Position numbers and translations under genes: made by a program
Notes under the pieces: model-generated
What the model saw: the letters and a program-made list of their open reading frames with translations, nothing else
Told to the model about the DNA's origin: nothing
Databases searched by the model: none
Source of the DNA: Oscillatoriales cyanobacterium RM2_1_1
GTDB lineage: Bacteria > Cyanobacteriota > Cyanobacteriia > Cyanobacteriales > Microcoleaceae
Assembly: GCA_012033335.1 (NCBI GenBank)
Contig: JAAURB010000059.1
Coordinates: 1-34,280 of the forward strand
Reading direction: 5' to 3'
Length of the DNA stretch: 34,280 bases
Part shown: positions 1 through 8,374 of the stretch, one piece after another
Numbering within the stretch: the first letter of the stretch is position 1
Layout: each line of letters opens with the position of its first letter

Positions 1-71
1 GCGCGCTTCCCTGGGGGCAAAGCCCCAGACCCCCTTCTATTTGATAATTAATTACAACCATCTACTTATCT
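1..71 (-). repeat. Dispersed repeat family, copy A (cut by window edge)
   Basis: Read on the minus strand it starts AAGTAGATGGTTGTAATTAA and continues into a GAAGGGGGTCTGGGGC block, then a GGGGC/GCCCC hairpin. The same start and G-rich block recur at about 15756-15875 and 28464-28562. The outer end, CTACTTATCTA on the plus strand, is shared with copy C. The rest of the element lies beyond the left window edge. It contains no coding potential and looks like a small non-autonomous element. Confidence 0.7.
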
Positions 72-183
72 ATGCCTCAAAAGTTTAAAAAAGGTGACAA
101 AGTTCAGTAGAATAAGGCTCAGGGAAAAACTTCAGGAAACAGTTCAAAAGCGAATTACCCAATCAACAGAGATTGAGGGCAAT
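72..183 (+). pseudogene. DUF2945 (HVA1/Tudor-like) gene remnant
   Basis: The plus strand opens with ATG and reads MPQKFKKGDKVQ, then a TAG stop at 108-110, then NKAQGKTSG in the same frame. A one-base shift then gives TVQKRITQSTEIEGN. From memory, the family N-terminus reads like MxxKFKKGDKVxWNxxQGKTTGxVxKxLTxxTEIxGH, so the stop sits where a conserved Trp codon (TGG to TAG) is expected. After EGN the match ends, and the remaining two thirds of the roughly 70-residue family are missing where the GNAT fragment on the other strand begins. Function in this family is not well established; a small SH3/Tudor-like fold has been proposed. It is clearly not translatable as a family member here. Identification rests on recalled motifs, not on a search. 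Confidence 0.6.
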
Positions 184-493
184 ATTGATAATCTAAACGA
201 TCAAAACCGTATTCCAGAACTTTACGAGCTGCTTCTGTACCGTAACCTTGTTCGGTAGCGTCAGGCAGCAAAGCATTGATCAGTTGGGGTTGGTTTTGGT
301 TTTCTTCAAAAAAGTACCATAACCCTGTAAAACCAATGGCTTCTGACCCTTCTAGAGTCTCAATTGACCACAGACCAAATTGGCTTTTCTCAAACAGACT
401 ATGAATTGGGCAAATGAGGTGTAGCCAGAATGTTACAGCTTCCAATGGGATGTAACAATCGAAAAATGGTTTCATTTTTCTTCTAGAGGGCAT
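155..493 (-). pseudogene. GNAT-family N-acetyltransferase fragment
   Basis: The readable frame encodes 112 residues. The middle (FEKSQFGLWSIE, EAIGFTGLWYFF, then QGYGTEAARKVLEYGFDRLDY) matches the central beta strands and the acetyl-CoA pyrophosphate-binding loop (Q-x-x-G-x-G/A pattern, here QGYGTEA) of RimJ/RimL-type GNAT enzymes. Those proteins are usually about 170-180 residues. Here the first 50-60 residues are missing or unrecognisable, and the frame ends straight after the helix following the CoA loop, so the last strands (normally a V-A-x-x-x-G-M/F region) are absent. The 3' end abuts the DUF2945 remnant, so this is the other side of a deletion or rearrangement junction. I treat it as a dead fragment; a short expressed protein is possible but unlikely to be active. 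Confidence 0.65.
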
Positions 494-505
494 ATCCTAG
501 AGTGA

Positions 506-1219
506 ATGATTCAGGTCTTGTATTTCCCCACAACAATGCTCAGTGAAAATTTGTACCTCTGGCAACAAGTCGGTTTGGTCGGAGCCTGGCTAGGAATTAT
601 TTTACTGACTGCTGAAGGGTTGAATCGCTGGAAATCCGTCAGCCCTGAAATGTCCCGCAAAATTGTCCACATCGGGACTGGAAATGCGATTTTATTAGCC
701 TGGTGGCTCAAAATTCCCGGCTGGATTGGTATTGCGGCGGGGGTAGTTTCAGGGATCGTGGCGCTGATTTCCTATCAAATTCCCATTCTTCCCAGTGTGA
801 ATGGGGTGGGTCGCAAGAGCCTGGGGACGTTTTTTTATGCCGTCAGTATTGGTGTGTTAATCGGGTGGTTCTGGCCCATGGGCAAACCCGAATACGCGGT
901 CTTAGGGATCTTGATCATGACTTGGGGAGATGGGCTGGCGGCAGTTATTGGTCAAAAGTTTGGTCAGCATCCCTACTCAATCGGGGGCATGCAAAAGAGT
1001 TGGGAAGGATCGTTGACCATGGGGTTAGTCAGCTTTGGAGTAGGGGGTTTGATTTTATTAGGGGTTCAGGGCAATATCTGGCAAACCTGGGTCGTCTCAG
1101 GGGTTGTGGCTTTGGTGGCTACTGGGCTAGAGAGCTTCTCAAAACTGGGAATTGACAACCTGACCGTTCCCATTGGTAGTGCTGCTTTAGGATTTTTTCT
1201 GAATTCCTATCTTTTATAG
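506..1219 (+). CDS. Phytol/dolichol kinase-like integral membrane protein
   Basis: 237 residues, strongly hydrophobic, with about six or seven predicted membrane segments. It contains SPEMSRKIVHIGTGN near residue 50, then GVGRKSLGTFFYA, then TWGDGLAAVIGQKFG near 135 and GGMQKSWEGSLTM. These are the hallmark blocks of the phytol kinase / dolichol kinase / CTP-dependent lipid kinase family. In plants and cyanobacteria such proteins (VTE5 type) phosphorylate phytol released from chlorophyll so that it can re-enter tocopherol or chlorophyll synthesis. The conserved GDG is thought to bind nucleotide phosphate. The ATG at 506 is used here, but ATG 536 (MLSENLYLWQQ) would start immediately before the first membrane helix; neither has a good ribosome-binding site. 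Family assignment is secure; substrate is inferred. Confidence 0.8.
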   Translation: MIQVLYFPTTMLSENLYLWQQVGLVGAWLGIILLTAEGLNRWKSVSPEMSRKIVHIGTGNAILLAWWLKIPGWIGIAAGVVSGIVALISYQIPILPSVNGVGRKSLGTFFYAVSIGVLIGWFWPMGKPEYAVLGILIMTWGDGLAAVIGQKFGQHPYSIGGMQKSWEGSLTMGLVSFGVGGLILLGVQGNIWQTWVVSGVVALVATGLESFSKLGIDNLTVPIGSAALGFFLNSYLL

Positions 1220-1284
1220 ATAGAATGAACACTCGATAGAACCAACACTAAAATGTAGAGATAGAGCAATTCGGCAGCCAGACT

Positions 1285-2034
1285 ATGACCCCGACCCTAG
1301 CCTCAACCCAGACAACTGATCAAACAACTGAAATTTTCTACCCGAGTTCGGACGGAAAACCTGTGGCAGAAACCTATGATCATCTCTATGTGCTTTTGAT
1401 CACCCTAGAAGTCCTGAGGCAATACTTACTCGGTCAACAGGCAACGGTGCTAGGTAATCAATTTATGTACTATTCCCAGGGCTTCCCAAAATTGCGAATT
1501 GCCCCAGATGTCATGGTGATTTTTGAGGTTGAGCCGGGGGGGCGGGACAATTACAAAATCTGGCAGGAGGGTCAGGTTCCGGCGGTAATCTTTGAGATGA
1601 CCTCAAAGGGCACTCGCTCCGAAGACCAGACCTTTAAGAAAACCCTGTACGAGCAGTTAGGAGTCCAGGAATACTGGCTGTTTGATCCCAAAAGGGAGTG
1701 GATTCCAGAGCAATTACAGGGCTATCGTTTGCGGGGAGAAACCTACGAACCGATTACCGACAGTCGCAGTGAACCGTTAAAGCTACGGCTTGCCATTGAG
1801 GGCAAACTGATTGGATTTTACCGGGAGGATACTGAAGAGAAATTACTCATTCCAGGGGAATTGGCCGCTGCTCTGAAGCAGGAAACCCAAACCCGACAAC
1901 AGGCCGAGGAGCGAGCTGAACAGGAACGCCAACGGGCCGAAGAAGAACGCCAACGGGCCGAAGAATTGACAGCACTATTGAGTTGCTACCGCGATCGCTT
2001 TGGGGATTTGCCTGAGGACGAACTGAAACGTTAA
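1285..2034 (+). CDS. Uma2-family putative endonuclease with C-terminal coiled coil
   Basis: 249 residues. The first ~180 match the Uma2 (DUF820) group, a PD-(D/E)xK-fold family greatly expanded in cyanobacteria. Visible core motifs are IAPDVMVIFEV (residues 72-82, catalytic Asp), PAVIFEMTSKGTRSED (about 100-115, the ExK-like E-M-T-S-K) and YEQLGVQEYWLFDP. The last ~60 residues are a Glu/Arg/Gln coiled coil. Two exact 21-bp units (1924-1944 and 1945-1965) within it encode ERQRAEE twice, a recent in-frame duplication. Biochemical role is unknown; nuclease activity is inferred from fold. It lies 65 bp downstream of the kinase-like gene on the same strand and could be cotranscribed. Such genes often move between loci, but base composition here is like its neighbours. 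Confidence 0.85.
   Translation: MTPTLASTQTTDQTTEIFYPSSDGKPVAETYDHLYVLLITLEVLRQYLLGQQATVLGNQFMYYSQGFPKLRIAPDVMVIFEVEPGGRDNYKIWQEGQVPAVIFEMTSKGTRSEDQTFKKTLYEQLGVQEYWLFDPKREWIPEQLQGYRLRGETYEPITDSRSEPLKLRLAIEGKLIGFYREDTEEKLLIPGELAAALKQETQTRQQAEERAEQERQRAEEERQRAEELTALLSCYRDRFGDLPEDELKR
1924..1965 (+). repeat. 21-bp tandem duplication inside the Uma2 gene
   Basis: Two perfect adjacent copies of a 21-bp unit starting GAACGCCAACGGGCC. They are in frame and extend the Glu/Arg-rich coiled coil by seven residues. Confidence 0.9.
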
Positions 2035-2060
2035 AGGTCTGATTCCGGTCTAACCCCCTT

Positions 2061-3824
2061 CTAGTCCTCGTTTAAATCTTTGAGTTGGCTATCCGATACC
2101 AGATCTTGCCAAGACTGTAATGCCGCAATCACAAAATATCCCATGGGATGGGCGATCGCCCGCTCGAAAATAGTTAAATTGCCCGACAGCAAAGCATTGA
2201 CCATTTGTCGTTCCAATTCTGGGGTTTGCTCCATCTGACGAATCACCTCCGCTGCTGCCCGCATCTGTTCCGAAATGGTTCGGGTGGGATAAACCTCTTC
2301 AATCTGGAGAATCACCCGCTCTAGGTTCTCTGTAATTTGAGTTAGATCTGTATAGGGCAGATCTGTCTGGGTCAAATCCGGGGAAACTCTGGGATCAAGG
2401 GTATATTGAGCGGGTGCGGGAGATTGCTCCCAGAGCAGATCCCGCGAATATAATGACCAGCGACGGGATTGCAGGGTCGATTGCACTAGTTCAGCAAACT
2501 CTCCGGGCTTGAACACCTTATCCCAATCCTCGGGTTGGCGGTAGGGATTCGAATCCAGACTATTCTCCAGGGGCAGCCGCAGGAATATGTAGTCACACTT
2601 GACCCCATCGAGATAAGTGGTTGCCGTAATCCCCCAATCCTCAATATAAGCTCCCGTGAGGGTGGCACCTGAAAGATTAGCCTGACTCAAGCGAGTCCGA
2701 ATCAGCTTCGCCCCAGCCAAGTTGGCTTTGCGAAGATTGGCTGCACTCAAATTCGCCTCAATCAAACTGGCATTGGTCAGATTCACCTGTTGTAAATTGA
2801 TTCCCCGTAGATCCTGGCGATCCAGGTTGAGATTCTGGCCCTGGCCTTTTTCCAGCAGGGTTCTAACCTGAAAATTTTGTAGATAGGTAGTCCCTGAGCG
2901 CACCCGGTTTAATTGCCTGGCCCGCCGCCAACCCGTCCGGGTCAGAGTCGCCTGACGAAAATCTACGCTCTTGAGTATGGCCCCGGCAAAGTCAGCATCG
3001 GTCAGATCAGCCCGCCGAAAGCTCGTGCCTCCAACGGCGGCAAGATTGACCGCCAGATTCCGAATCAAGCCATCTTTTCCCTGGTTGCGAATGGCGCGCC
3101 AGCCCAAGGCATCAAACAGTAAGGTAATGCCAATTGCCAGGGCGATCGCTAAAGTGACATTCTCCCCTGAAAGATAAGCGGTAATGCCTCCGGCAATGGC
3201 TCCCATGGCGATCGCCCGGATCACACTGATCAGCATGGCAAACTCTTCCACCACAGCAAAGACCACAGCAAAGGCCACGGCTGAAGCAAATCCAATCGCC
3301 CCCGCAAACCCGGCCAATACCGCTGAAATCGCAATATTTCCCAAGAGGGCCAAGACTTGATCAAAGTTAGTAGCAATCCCAACGGTCAATCCCACCAGGG
3401 CAATTTCAATCAGGCTCAAAAACGGCCCAAAATGCCCCTCTTGACTGCGCCGCCAGGCAATGAATAAAAAAGTAATTGCCAATGCCAGGGTAATCCAACC
3501 CCGATTCGCTTCTTCCGGACTGGAAATACTGAAAATTAATAGAATGCAATAACACACCAACACCAGACCCAACCCCAAAAGTACCGAGAGCATTCCTGCC
3601 AGGACAAACAAGATCGCCATCCAACGCTTCTGCAATCCTGCCTTTGCCCCCTTGAATTGAGTGCCCTTGAGAATCGCCGTGGCAAAATTAGCCCCCTGAA
3701 TCTCCGCATAGCTAAAGTCAGCCCCCGCCAGGTCTTTCCCGCGAAAAGATTGACCTCTGAGATTTTGACCCCGAAAATCCTTGCGGCCATTTTCATAGAG
3801 TTGTAACACCTGCTGGCTTTTCAT
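2061..3824 (-). CDS. Membrane-embedded pentapeptide-repeat protein
   Basis: 587 residues in four blocks. Residues ~15-62 are pentapeptide repeats of the A(D/N)LxX type (RGQNLRGQSFRGKDLAGADF). About 68-255 is highly hydrophobic with several helices and Ala/Ile/Val-rich stretches. About 268-395 holds two more pentapeptide runs (FRRADLTDADFAGA; then LTNASLIEANLSAANLRKANL). The C-terminal ~190 residues are soluble, and end with helices containing TISEQMRAAAEVIRQME. Pentapeptide repeats form a right-handed quadrilateral beta helix, usually a protein-interaction surface. The gene stands alone: its neighbour at 1285 converges on it (26-bp gap) and the capA-like gene diverges across a 406-bp spacer. 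This membrane-plus-pentapeptide arrangement occurs in cyanobacteria, but I know of no assigned function. Confidence 0.85.
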   Translation of the reverse strand: MKSQQVLQLYENGRKDFRGQNLRGQSFRGKDLAGADFSYAEIQGANFATAILKGTQFKGAKAGLQKRWMAILFVLAGMLSVLLGLGLVLVCYCILLIFSISSPEEANRGWITLALAITFLFIAWRRSQEGHFGPFLSLIEIALVGLTVGIATNFDQVLALLGNIAISAVLAGFAGAIGFASAVAFAVVFAVVEEFAMLISVIRAIAMGAIAGGITAYLSGENVTLAIALAIGITLLFDALGWRAIRNQGKDGLIRNLAVNLAAVGGTSFRRADLTDADFAGAILKSVDFRQATLTRTGWRRARQLNRVRSGTTYLQNFQVRTLLEKGQGQNLNLDRQDLRGINLQQVNLTNASLIEANLSAANLRKANLAGAKLIRTRLSQANLSGATLTGAYIEDWGITATTYLDGVKCDYIFLRLPLENSLDSNPYRQPEDWDKVFKPGEFAELVQSTLQSRRWSLYSRDLLWEQSPAPAQYTLDPRVSPDLTQTDLPYTDLTQITENLERVILQIEEVYPTRTISEQMRAAAEVIRQMEQTPELERQMVNALLSGNLTIFERAIAHPMGYFVIAALQSWQDLVSDSQLKDLNED

Positions 3825-4064
3825 TCCCGGTTCAGTCCGACTTCAGTGCAACTAAGGCTTCACCCAGTGTATCTTAACGATTGAGATTGTCTGTTTGCCC
3901 CTACCCTGTCAGAAGACACTGTAGCAAAATTAACACTCAAAATAATTGAGAATGGGCCATTGACTTGTCCTTTCGCCCAAATCAACAGTTTAACCCAAGG
4001 TTCAACCAGGCTCCTACCTCCTGGCCCATAGGAGTCTGGTCATTGACTAGCCTGGCAATTGACT

Positions 4065-4130
4065 AAATTGATTAAGTTGATGATCAAAATTGATTAAGTT
4101 GATGATCAAAATTGATTAAGTTGATGATCA
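4065..4130. repeat. Three perfect 22-bp tandem repeats
   Basis: Units at 4065-4086, 4087-4108 and 4109-4130 are identical (each starts AAATTGATTAAGTTGATG). A degenerate part-unit (AAAATTGAAT) follows. The 22-bp period is close to two helical turns, so each unit presents the same face of the DNA. The array ends about 100 bp upstream of the capA-like start codon. It could be a multi-site operator or simple replication slippage. Confidence 0.9.
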
Positions 4131-4216
4131 AAAATTGAATAAAAAATTCCCCGGCTGAGATCCCTCCCACAAAGAGCCAGTTGACTCTATGATTAACATG
4201 TTTATCGTCTAGGTGT

Positions 4217-4222
4217 GAGGAG
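4217..4222 (+). promoter_or_regulatory. Ribosome-binding site deciding the GTG start of the capA-like gene
   Basis: GAGGAG lies 8 nt upstream of GTG 4231 and supports that codon as the start, since there is no nearby in-frame ATG. Confidence 0.75.
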
Positions 4223-4230
4223 CAGGTGGC

Positions 4231-6105
4231 GTGAGTCAATCCGTACAACAATCGGATGTGGTTTCCCTAGCTAGAAAAGGAAACCCGGATGCGATCGCAG
4301 AGCTACTGAGTCGAGCTTTGCAAGGGAAGCGAGTTCGAGCCAAGGCAACTCGCCGGGAACATCACCTCTATGTCCTGTTGGAGTCTAGTACCTTGCCAGA
4401 CCAAGCCGCCTGTATTCGAGTGGTGCAGAACGGTATGTTCCGGTTAGAGGCTCAAGGGATTCAGTTGGTCACGGTGGTCGGTCAGCAAATCGGCAAACAG
4501 GTTTATGGTTGGACTCACACCTTGAAGTTCCAGCCTCCAGCGTCGCCAATCAAAACCTCTATCCGACCCTTTCAGCGCTCCAAACCCGCAACCTCTAAAT
4601 TAAAACCACCGGAGAAATCCCGGACTAAATCTGCTCCTGCACTCACCCCTACAGTTAAGTCCCAGAACGTTAAGTCCCAGAGTCCAACGTTACCCAGTCA
4701 GCCAATCCCGGTTACTTCCCCTTCACCCCAGCCCATCGAGGCTGGGGCTGCACCAGCGGCTCAAGCTCCGGTTAAGGTTCCAGCCAAGGTTCCGCCCAAA
4801 ACAACCCGGACAATCCCAGTAAAATCTCTGATCATGGCCGGTTCAATCGGATTACTGCTGGCTCCCCTATCAGGCTGGCTATTTGCTCAACCCCAGGAAA
4901 AAGTGTTCGGGTTTTTTCAGCAAACCCTACCCCAAACCCTGGCCACTGTGCCTCAGGTGGCAGCCTCTGCCTGGAATCAAGGAGCAAAAGCGATTCGAGT
5001 GGATCTACCCCAGATTTCCTGGCCCCAATCCAACCAAAATCCAGCTCAACCTGAAGGAATTTCTGCCAGTCAAACCTTAAAAAATCTGAATCAGGTATCA
5101 GACCTCGCCCTCACCGCCATTCAGAATCCTGTGGGCCCAGATACCCGGATCAAGCTCAAGGCTGTCGGTGATATTATTCCCGGAACCAACTATCCCTCGA
5201 ATAAACTTCACCCCCAAAAAGAAGCCCTGTTTAGTTCGGTCAAACCCATCCTGGGGGGTTCAGATATTCTCTTCGGCAATTTTGAAAGCACCTTAACCAA
5301 CTATCCCAACAGTGCTAAGAATATTGGCCGGGGCCTGGTGTTTGCCTTCCGCACGCCACCGGAATACACCTCAATCTTGCAGGATGCTGGGTTTAATGTC
5401 CTCAGCGTTGCCAATAACCATTCCTTTGATTTTTTTGAAACGGGTTTTGAAGACACGATTCAGAACATTGATAAAGCCGGGATGAAGGCTGTAGGCAAGC
5501 GAGATCAAATTGTCTACACCGAGGCTAAAGGGGTCAAATTTGCTTTTATTGGCTTCAGCTATTTTCCAGTTCACAACAATATGCTTGAAACAGAAGCCGC
5601 CCAAGCTATCGTCAGAAAAGCCAATGAGAATGCAGATGTGGTGGTGATTTCGGTTCATGCTGGGGCGGAGGGAACTGCCGCGATACATGTGCGCGATCGC
5701 ACCGAGTATTTCTATGGAGAAAACCGGGGAAATACAGTCGAATTTGCCCGGGCCATGATTGATGCCGGGGCAGACCTAATTCTCGGCCACGGCCCCCATG
5801 TCCCTCGAGCCTTAGATCTCTATAAAGGTAAGCTGATTGCCTATTCCCTGGGGAATTTTATGGGATATCGTACCCTTTCTGCCCAAGGGCAATTGGGCTA
5901 TTCCCTGGTGCTTGAAGCTGACCTTGATCCCGTGGGCAACTTCAAGGGCGGAAAAATTATTCCCGTGCGTCTGACCAGCCAGGGGATTCCTTACCCGGAT
6001 GATCAGGGTCGCAGCATTGGCTTGATCCGCGATCTGACCCGCAGTGACTTTCCCAAAACTCCCCTGAATATTGATGACCAGGGAGTGATTTCTGTTCAGG
6101 AATAG
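4231..6105 (+). CDS. CapA-family (poly-gamma-glutamate/metallophosphatase-fold) membrane-anchored protein
   Basis: 624 residues from a GTG start. Residues 1-~95 form a small soluble domain (VSLARKGNPDAIAELLSR...), of a type seen at the N-terminus of several cyanobacterial proteins. About 105-195 is a Pro/Ser/Thr/Lys linker. About 197-222 is a single membrane helix (LIMAGSIGLLLAPLSGWLF). About 305-600 is the CapA/YwtB catalytic fold, with AVGDIIPG, LFGNFESTL, VLSVANNHSFD, VVISVHAGAE, LILGHGPHVP and YSLGNF, the ordered motifs of this metallophosphoesterase-like family. In Bacillus CapA/PgsA takes part in poly-gamma-glutamate synthesis or export, but most cyanobacterial relatives are uncharacterised and no capB/capC partners are here. 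The inferred topology is cytosolic N-domain, one helix, extracytoplasmic CapA domain. The downstream gene starts 81 bp later. Confidence 0.85.
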   Translation: MSQSVQQSDVVSLARKGNPDAIAELLSRALQGKRVRAKATRREHHLYVLLESSTLPDQAACIRVVQNGMFRLEAQGIQLVTVVGQQIGKQVYGWTHTLKFQPPASPIKTSIRPFQRSKPATSKLKPPEKSRTKSAPALTPTVKSQNVKSQSPTLPSQPIPVTSPSPQPIEAGAAPAAQAPVKVPAKVPPKTTRTIPVKSLIMAGSIGLLLAPLSGWLFAQPQEKVFGFFQQTLPQTLATVPQVAASAWNQGAKAIRVDLPQISWPQSNQNPAQPEGISASQTLKNLNQVSDLALTAIQNPVGPDTRIKLKAVGDIIPGTNYPSNKLHPQKEALFSSVKPILGGSDILFGNFESTLTNYPNSAKNIGRGLVFAFRTPPEYTSILQDAGFNVLSVANNHSFDFFETGFEDTIQNIDKAGMKAVGKRDQIVYTEAKGVKFAFIGFSYFPVHNNMLETEAAQAIVRKANENADVVVISVHAGAEGTAAIHVRDRTEYFYGENRGNTVEFARAMIDAGADLILGHGPHVPRALDLYKGKLIAYSLGNFMGYRTLSAQGQLGYSLVLEADLDPVGNFKGGKIIPVRLTSQGIPYPDDQGRSIGLIRDLTRSDFPKTPLNIDDQGVISVQE

Positions 6106-6186
6106 GGATTTTAGGGTATACTTCTGTAAAGTTTTATGAAAAAAATTTAGCAACGTCAGTACATTTAGTGAGCAATTTGCAATTCC

Positions 6187-6609
6187 ATGATTGATCAATT
6201 TCCGGTTTTGTCTCCGGTCTATGTTGTTGTATTGATTTCAACGGTTTTTTCAGTGCTCTGTGGCCTGATCTTCAAAGATATGCTGGAGTATTGGGTGGGT
6301 CGTTGGAGTGACAATCCTGACTCCAAGCTTGTTTACAAGACTCCTGATCTGGTTCTGGCCTATGGACTGATGACCGCCTTTGTCACCTTTTGTATCGCCA
6401 GTGGCTTACTGGTCTTCATCCCCATTTACTGGTTCGCTGGTACCCTGGGGGCTCTGGTGGTGATTCCGACGGCGTTGTTGATCTGGGTACAGTTGGGTTC
6501 TATGCTGAAATTGCTGGAAACTAAAGGCTTAGAAGCAGTTGACCTGGATCTGGTGATTGAGTCTCCGGTTCAGGACACCCCACCCCAATCCTTGGCCGAG
6601 GAAGGATAG
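6187..6609 (+). CDS. Small conserved integral membrane protein
   Basis: 140 residues with about three membrane segments: residues ~10-30 (VYVVVLISTVFSVLCGLIF), ~57-80 (LVLAYGLMTAFVTFCIASGLLVF) and ~80-105 (WFAGTLGALVVIPTALLIWV). A soluble acidic tail rich in Pro/Glu (SPVQDTPPQSLAEEG) follows. There are no catalytic motifs I recognise. It starts 81 bp after the capA-like stop on the same strand, with ATG 6187 and no strong ribosome-binding site. Length and hydropathy suggest a genuine gene, probably confined to cyanobacteria. Function unknown. Confidence 0.7.
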   Translation: MIDQFPVLSPVYVVVLISTVFSVLCGLIFKDMLEYWVGRWSDNPDSKLVYKTPDLVLAYGLMTAFVTFCIASGLLVFIPIYWFAGTLGALVVIPTALLIWVQLGSMLKLLETKGLEAVDLDLVIESPVQDTPPQSLAEEG

Positions 6610-7045
6610 GTTTTCTTTGAATTATTTGAATCAATCATTATATAGCGATTTCTAATCACGTGAGGTATAGATTTGAGAGGTAGCGGCGCAGTGCGCCGCT
6701 ACCTCTCGTACTCCAGCAGCGTTGGAAACGCTGTAAATAATCTGGTAAATCAATCTGGCTTTAAACTGGTTCATTAACGCTCTTTCAGTCAAGTCTCTAG
6801 CTTGTCGGTGATCAGTTCCAAACATCGAGGGTGGGTTAGTCAGCCCCTACACTAACTGGGCTGAAATTTGCTTAAATAGTCAGGAGAAGTGTTGGGGGAA
6901 GTCCAATCAATCTATCCTAGGACTGATATTGCATTCTGAAGGCATAGATCATCAAGCTCACTGTGAATAACCCTTAAAATGGTAGAGGAGCTGTCGGGGT
7001 TGAGCACGTTTCTTCAATTGATTTATATATTGGGAGGAAATTGCT
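6610..7045. other. Intergenic region with strong inverted repeats
   Basis: 436 bp without a credible gene. It holds the perfect 33-bp palindrome at 6675-6707, a CAGCGTT-GGA-AACGCTG hairpin at 6717-6733, and a TATAGCG motif at about 6641 resembling the ends of the element at 20761. A well-formed ribosome-binding site (GGGAGG, 7032-7037) lies 8 nt before the rfbB GTG. The rest shows no recognisable structure. Confidence 0.6.
6675..6707. repeat. Perfect 33-bp palindrome
   Basis: Two 16-bp arms (GAGAGGTAGCGGCGCA and its exact complement) flank a single central G. No T-tract follows on either strand, so it is not a typical intrinsic terminator. GC-rich perfect palindromes of this size are often the core of small mobile repeats in cyanobacteria. 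A second hairpin (6717-6733) follows after 9 bp. Confidence 0.85.
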
Positions 7046-8158
<1,113 letters not shown>

Positions 8159-8374
8159 GGGTCTATCCAATCAGATGTGAATCTCGATGTAATCAAGTGG
8201 TGAAGCTAACAGATGCAATTAACAGATGCAATTACGATTTCGGGCTGAACCTGAACCCCTGGGAGAAATTCTCAAAAAACTGTCAAAAGCCTGGATAATA
8301 AACAGGGGATAGATTTACCAGTTACTCCTCCAGCCTTCAAGTCTGACTCTAAGTTTTAGCAATCCTCAAGCACC

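Larger units (their letters stand above)
3825..4230. other. Divergent intergenic region
   Basis: 406 bp between the divergent pentapeptide-repeat and capA-like genes, so promoters for both are expected here. The visible structure is the triple 22-bp repeat at 4065-4130, and a weak CTCCTA...TAGGAG inverted repeat around 4010-4035. AT-rich sequence follows to the capA ribosome-binding site. I could not place -10/-35 elements with confidence, and there is no sign of a hidden gene. Confidence 0.6.

Noticed and set aside
703-1155. Open frame overlapping the phytol-kinase-like gene
   Set aside because: Same strand, different frame, rich in Trp/Arg/Cys without domain character, while the other frame has clear family motifs.
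4065-4130. Possible CRISPR array
   Set aside because: The 22-bp units are directly adjacent without spacers, and there are no cas genes in the window.
5371-5688. Open frame antisense to the capA-like gene
   Set aside because: It covers the conserved CapA catalytic core on the opposite strand and has no independent signals.
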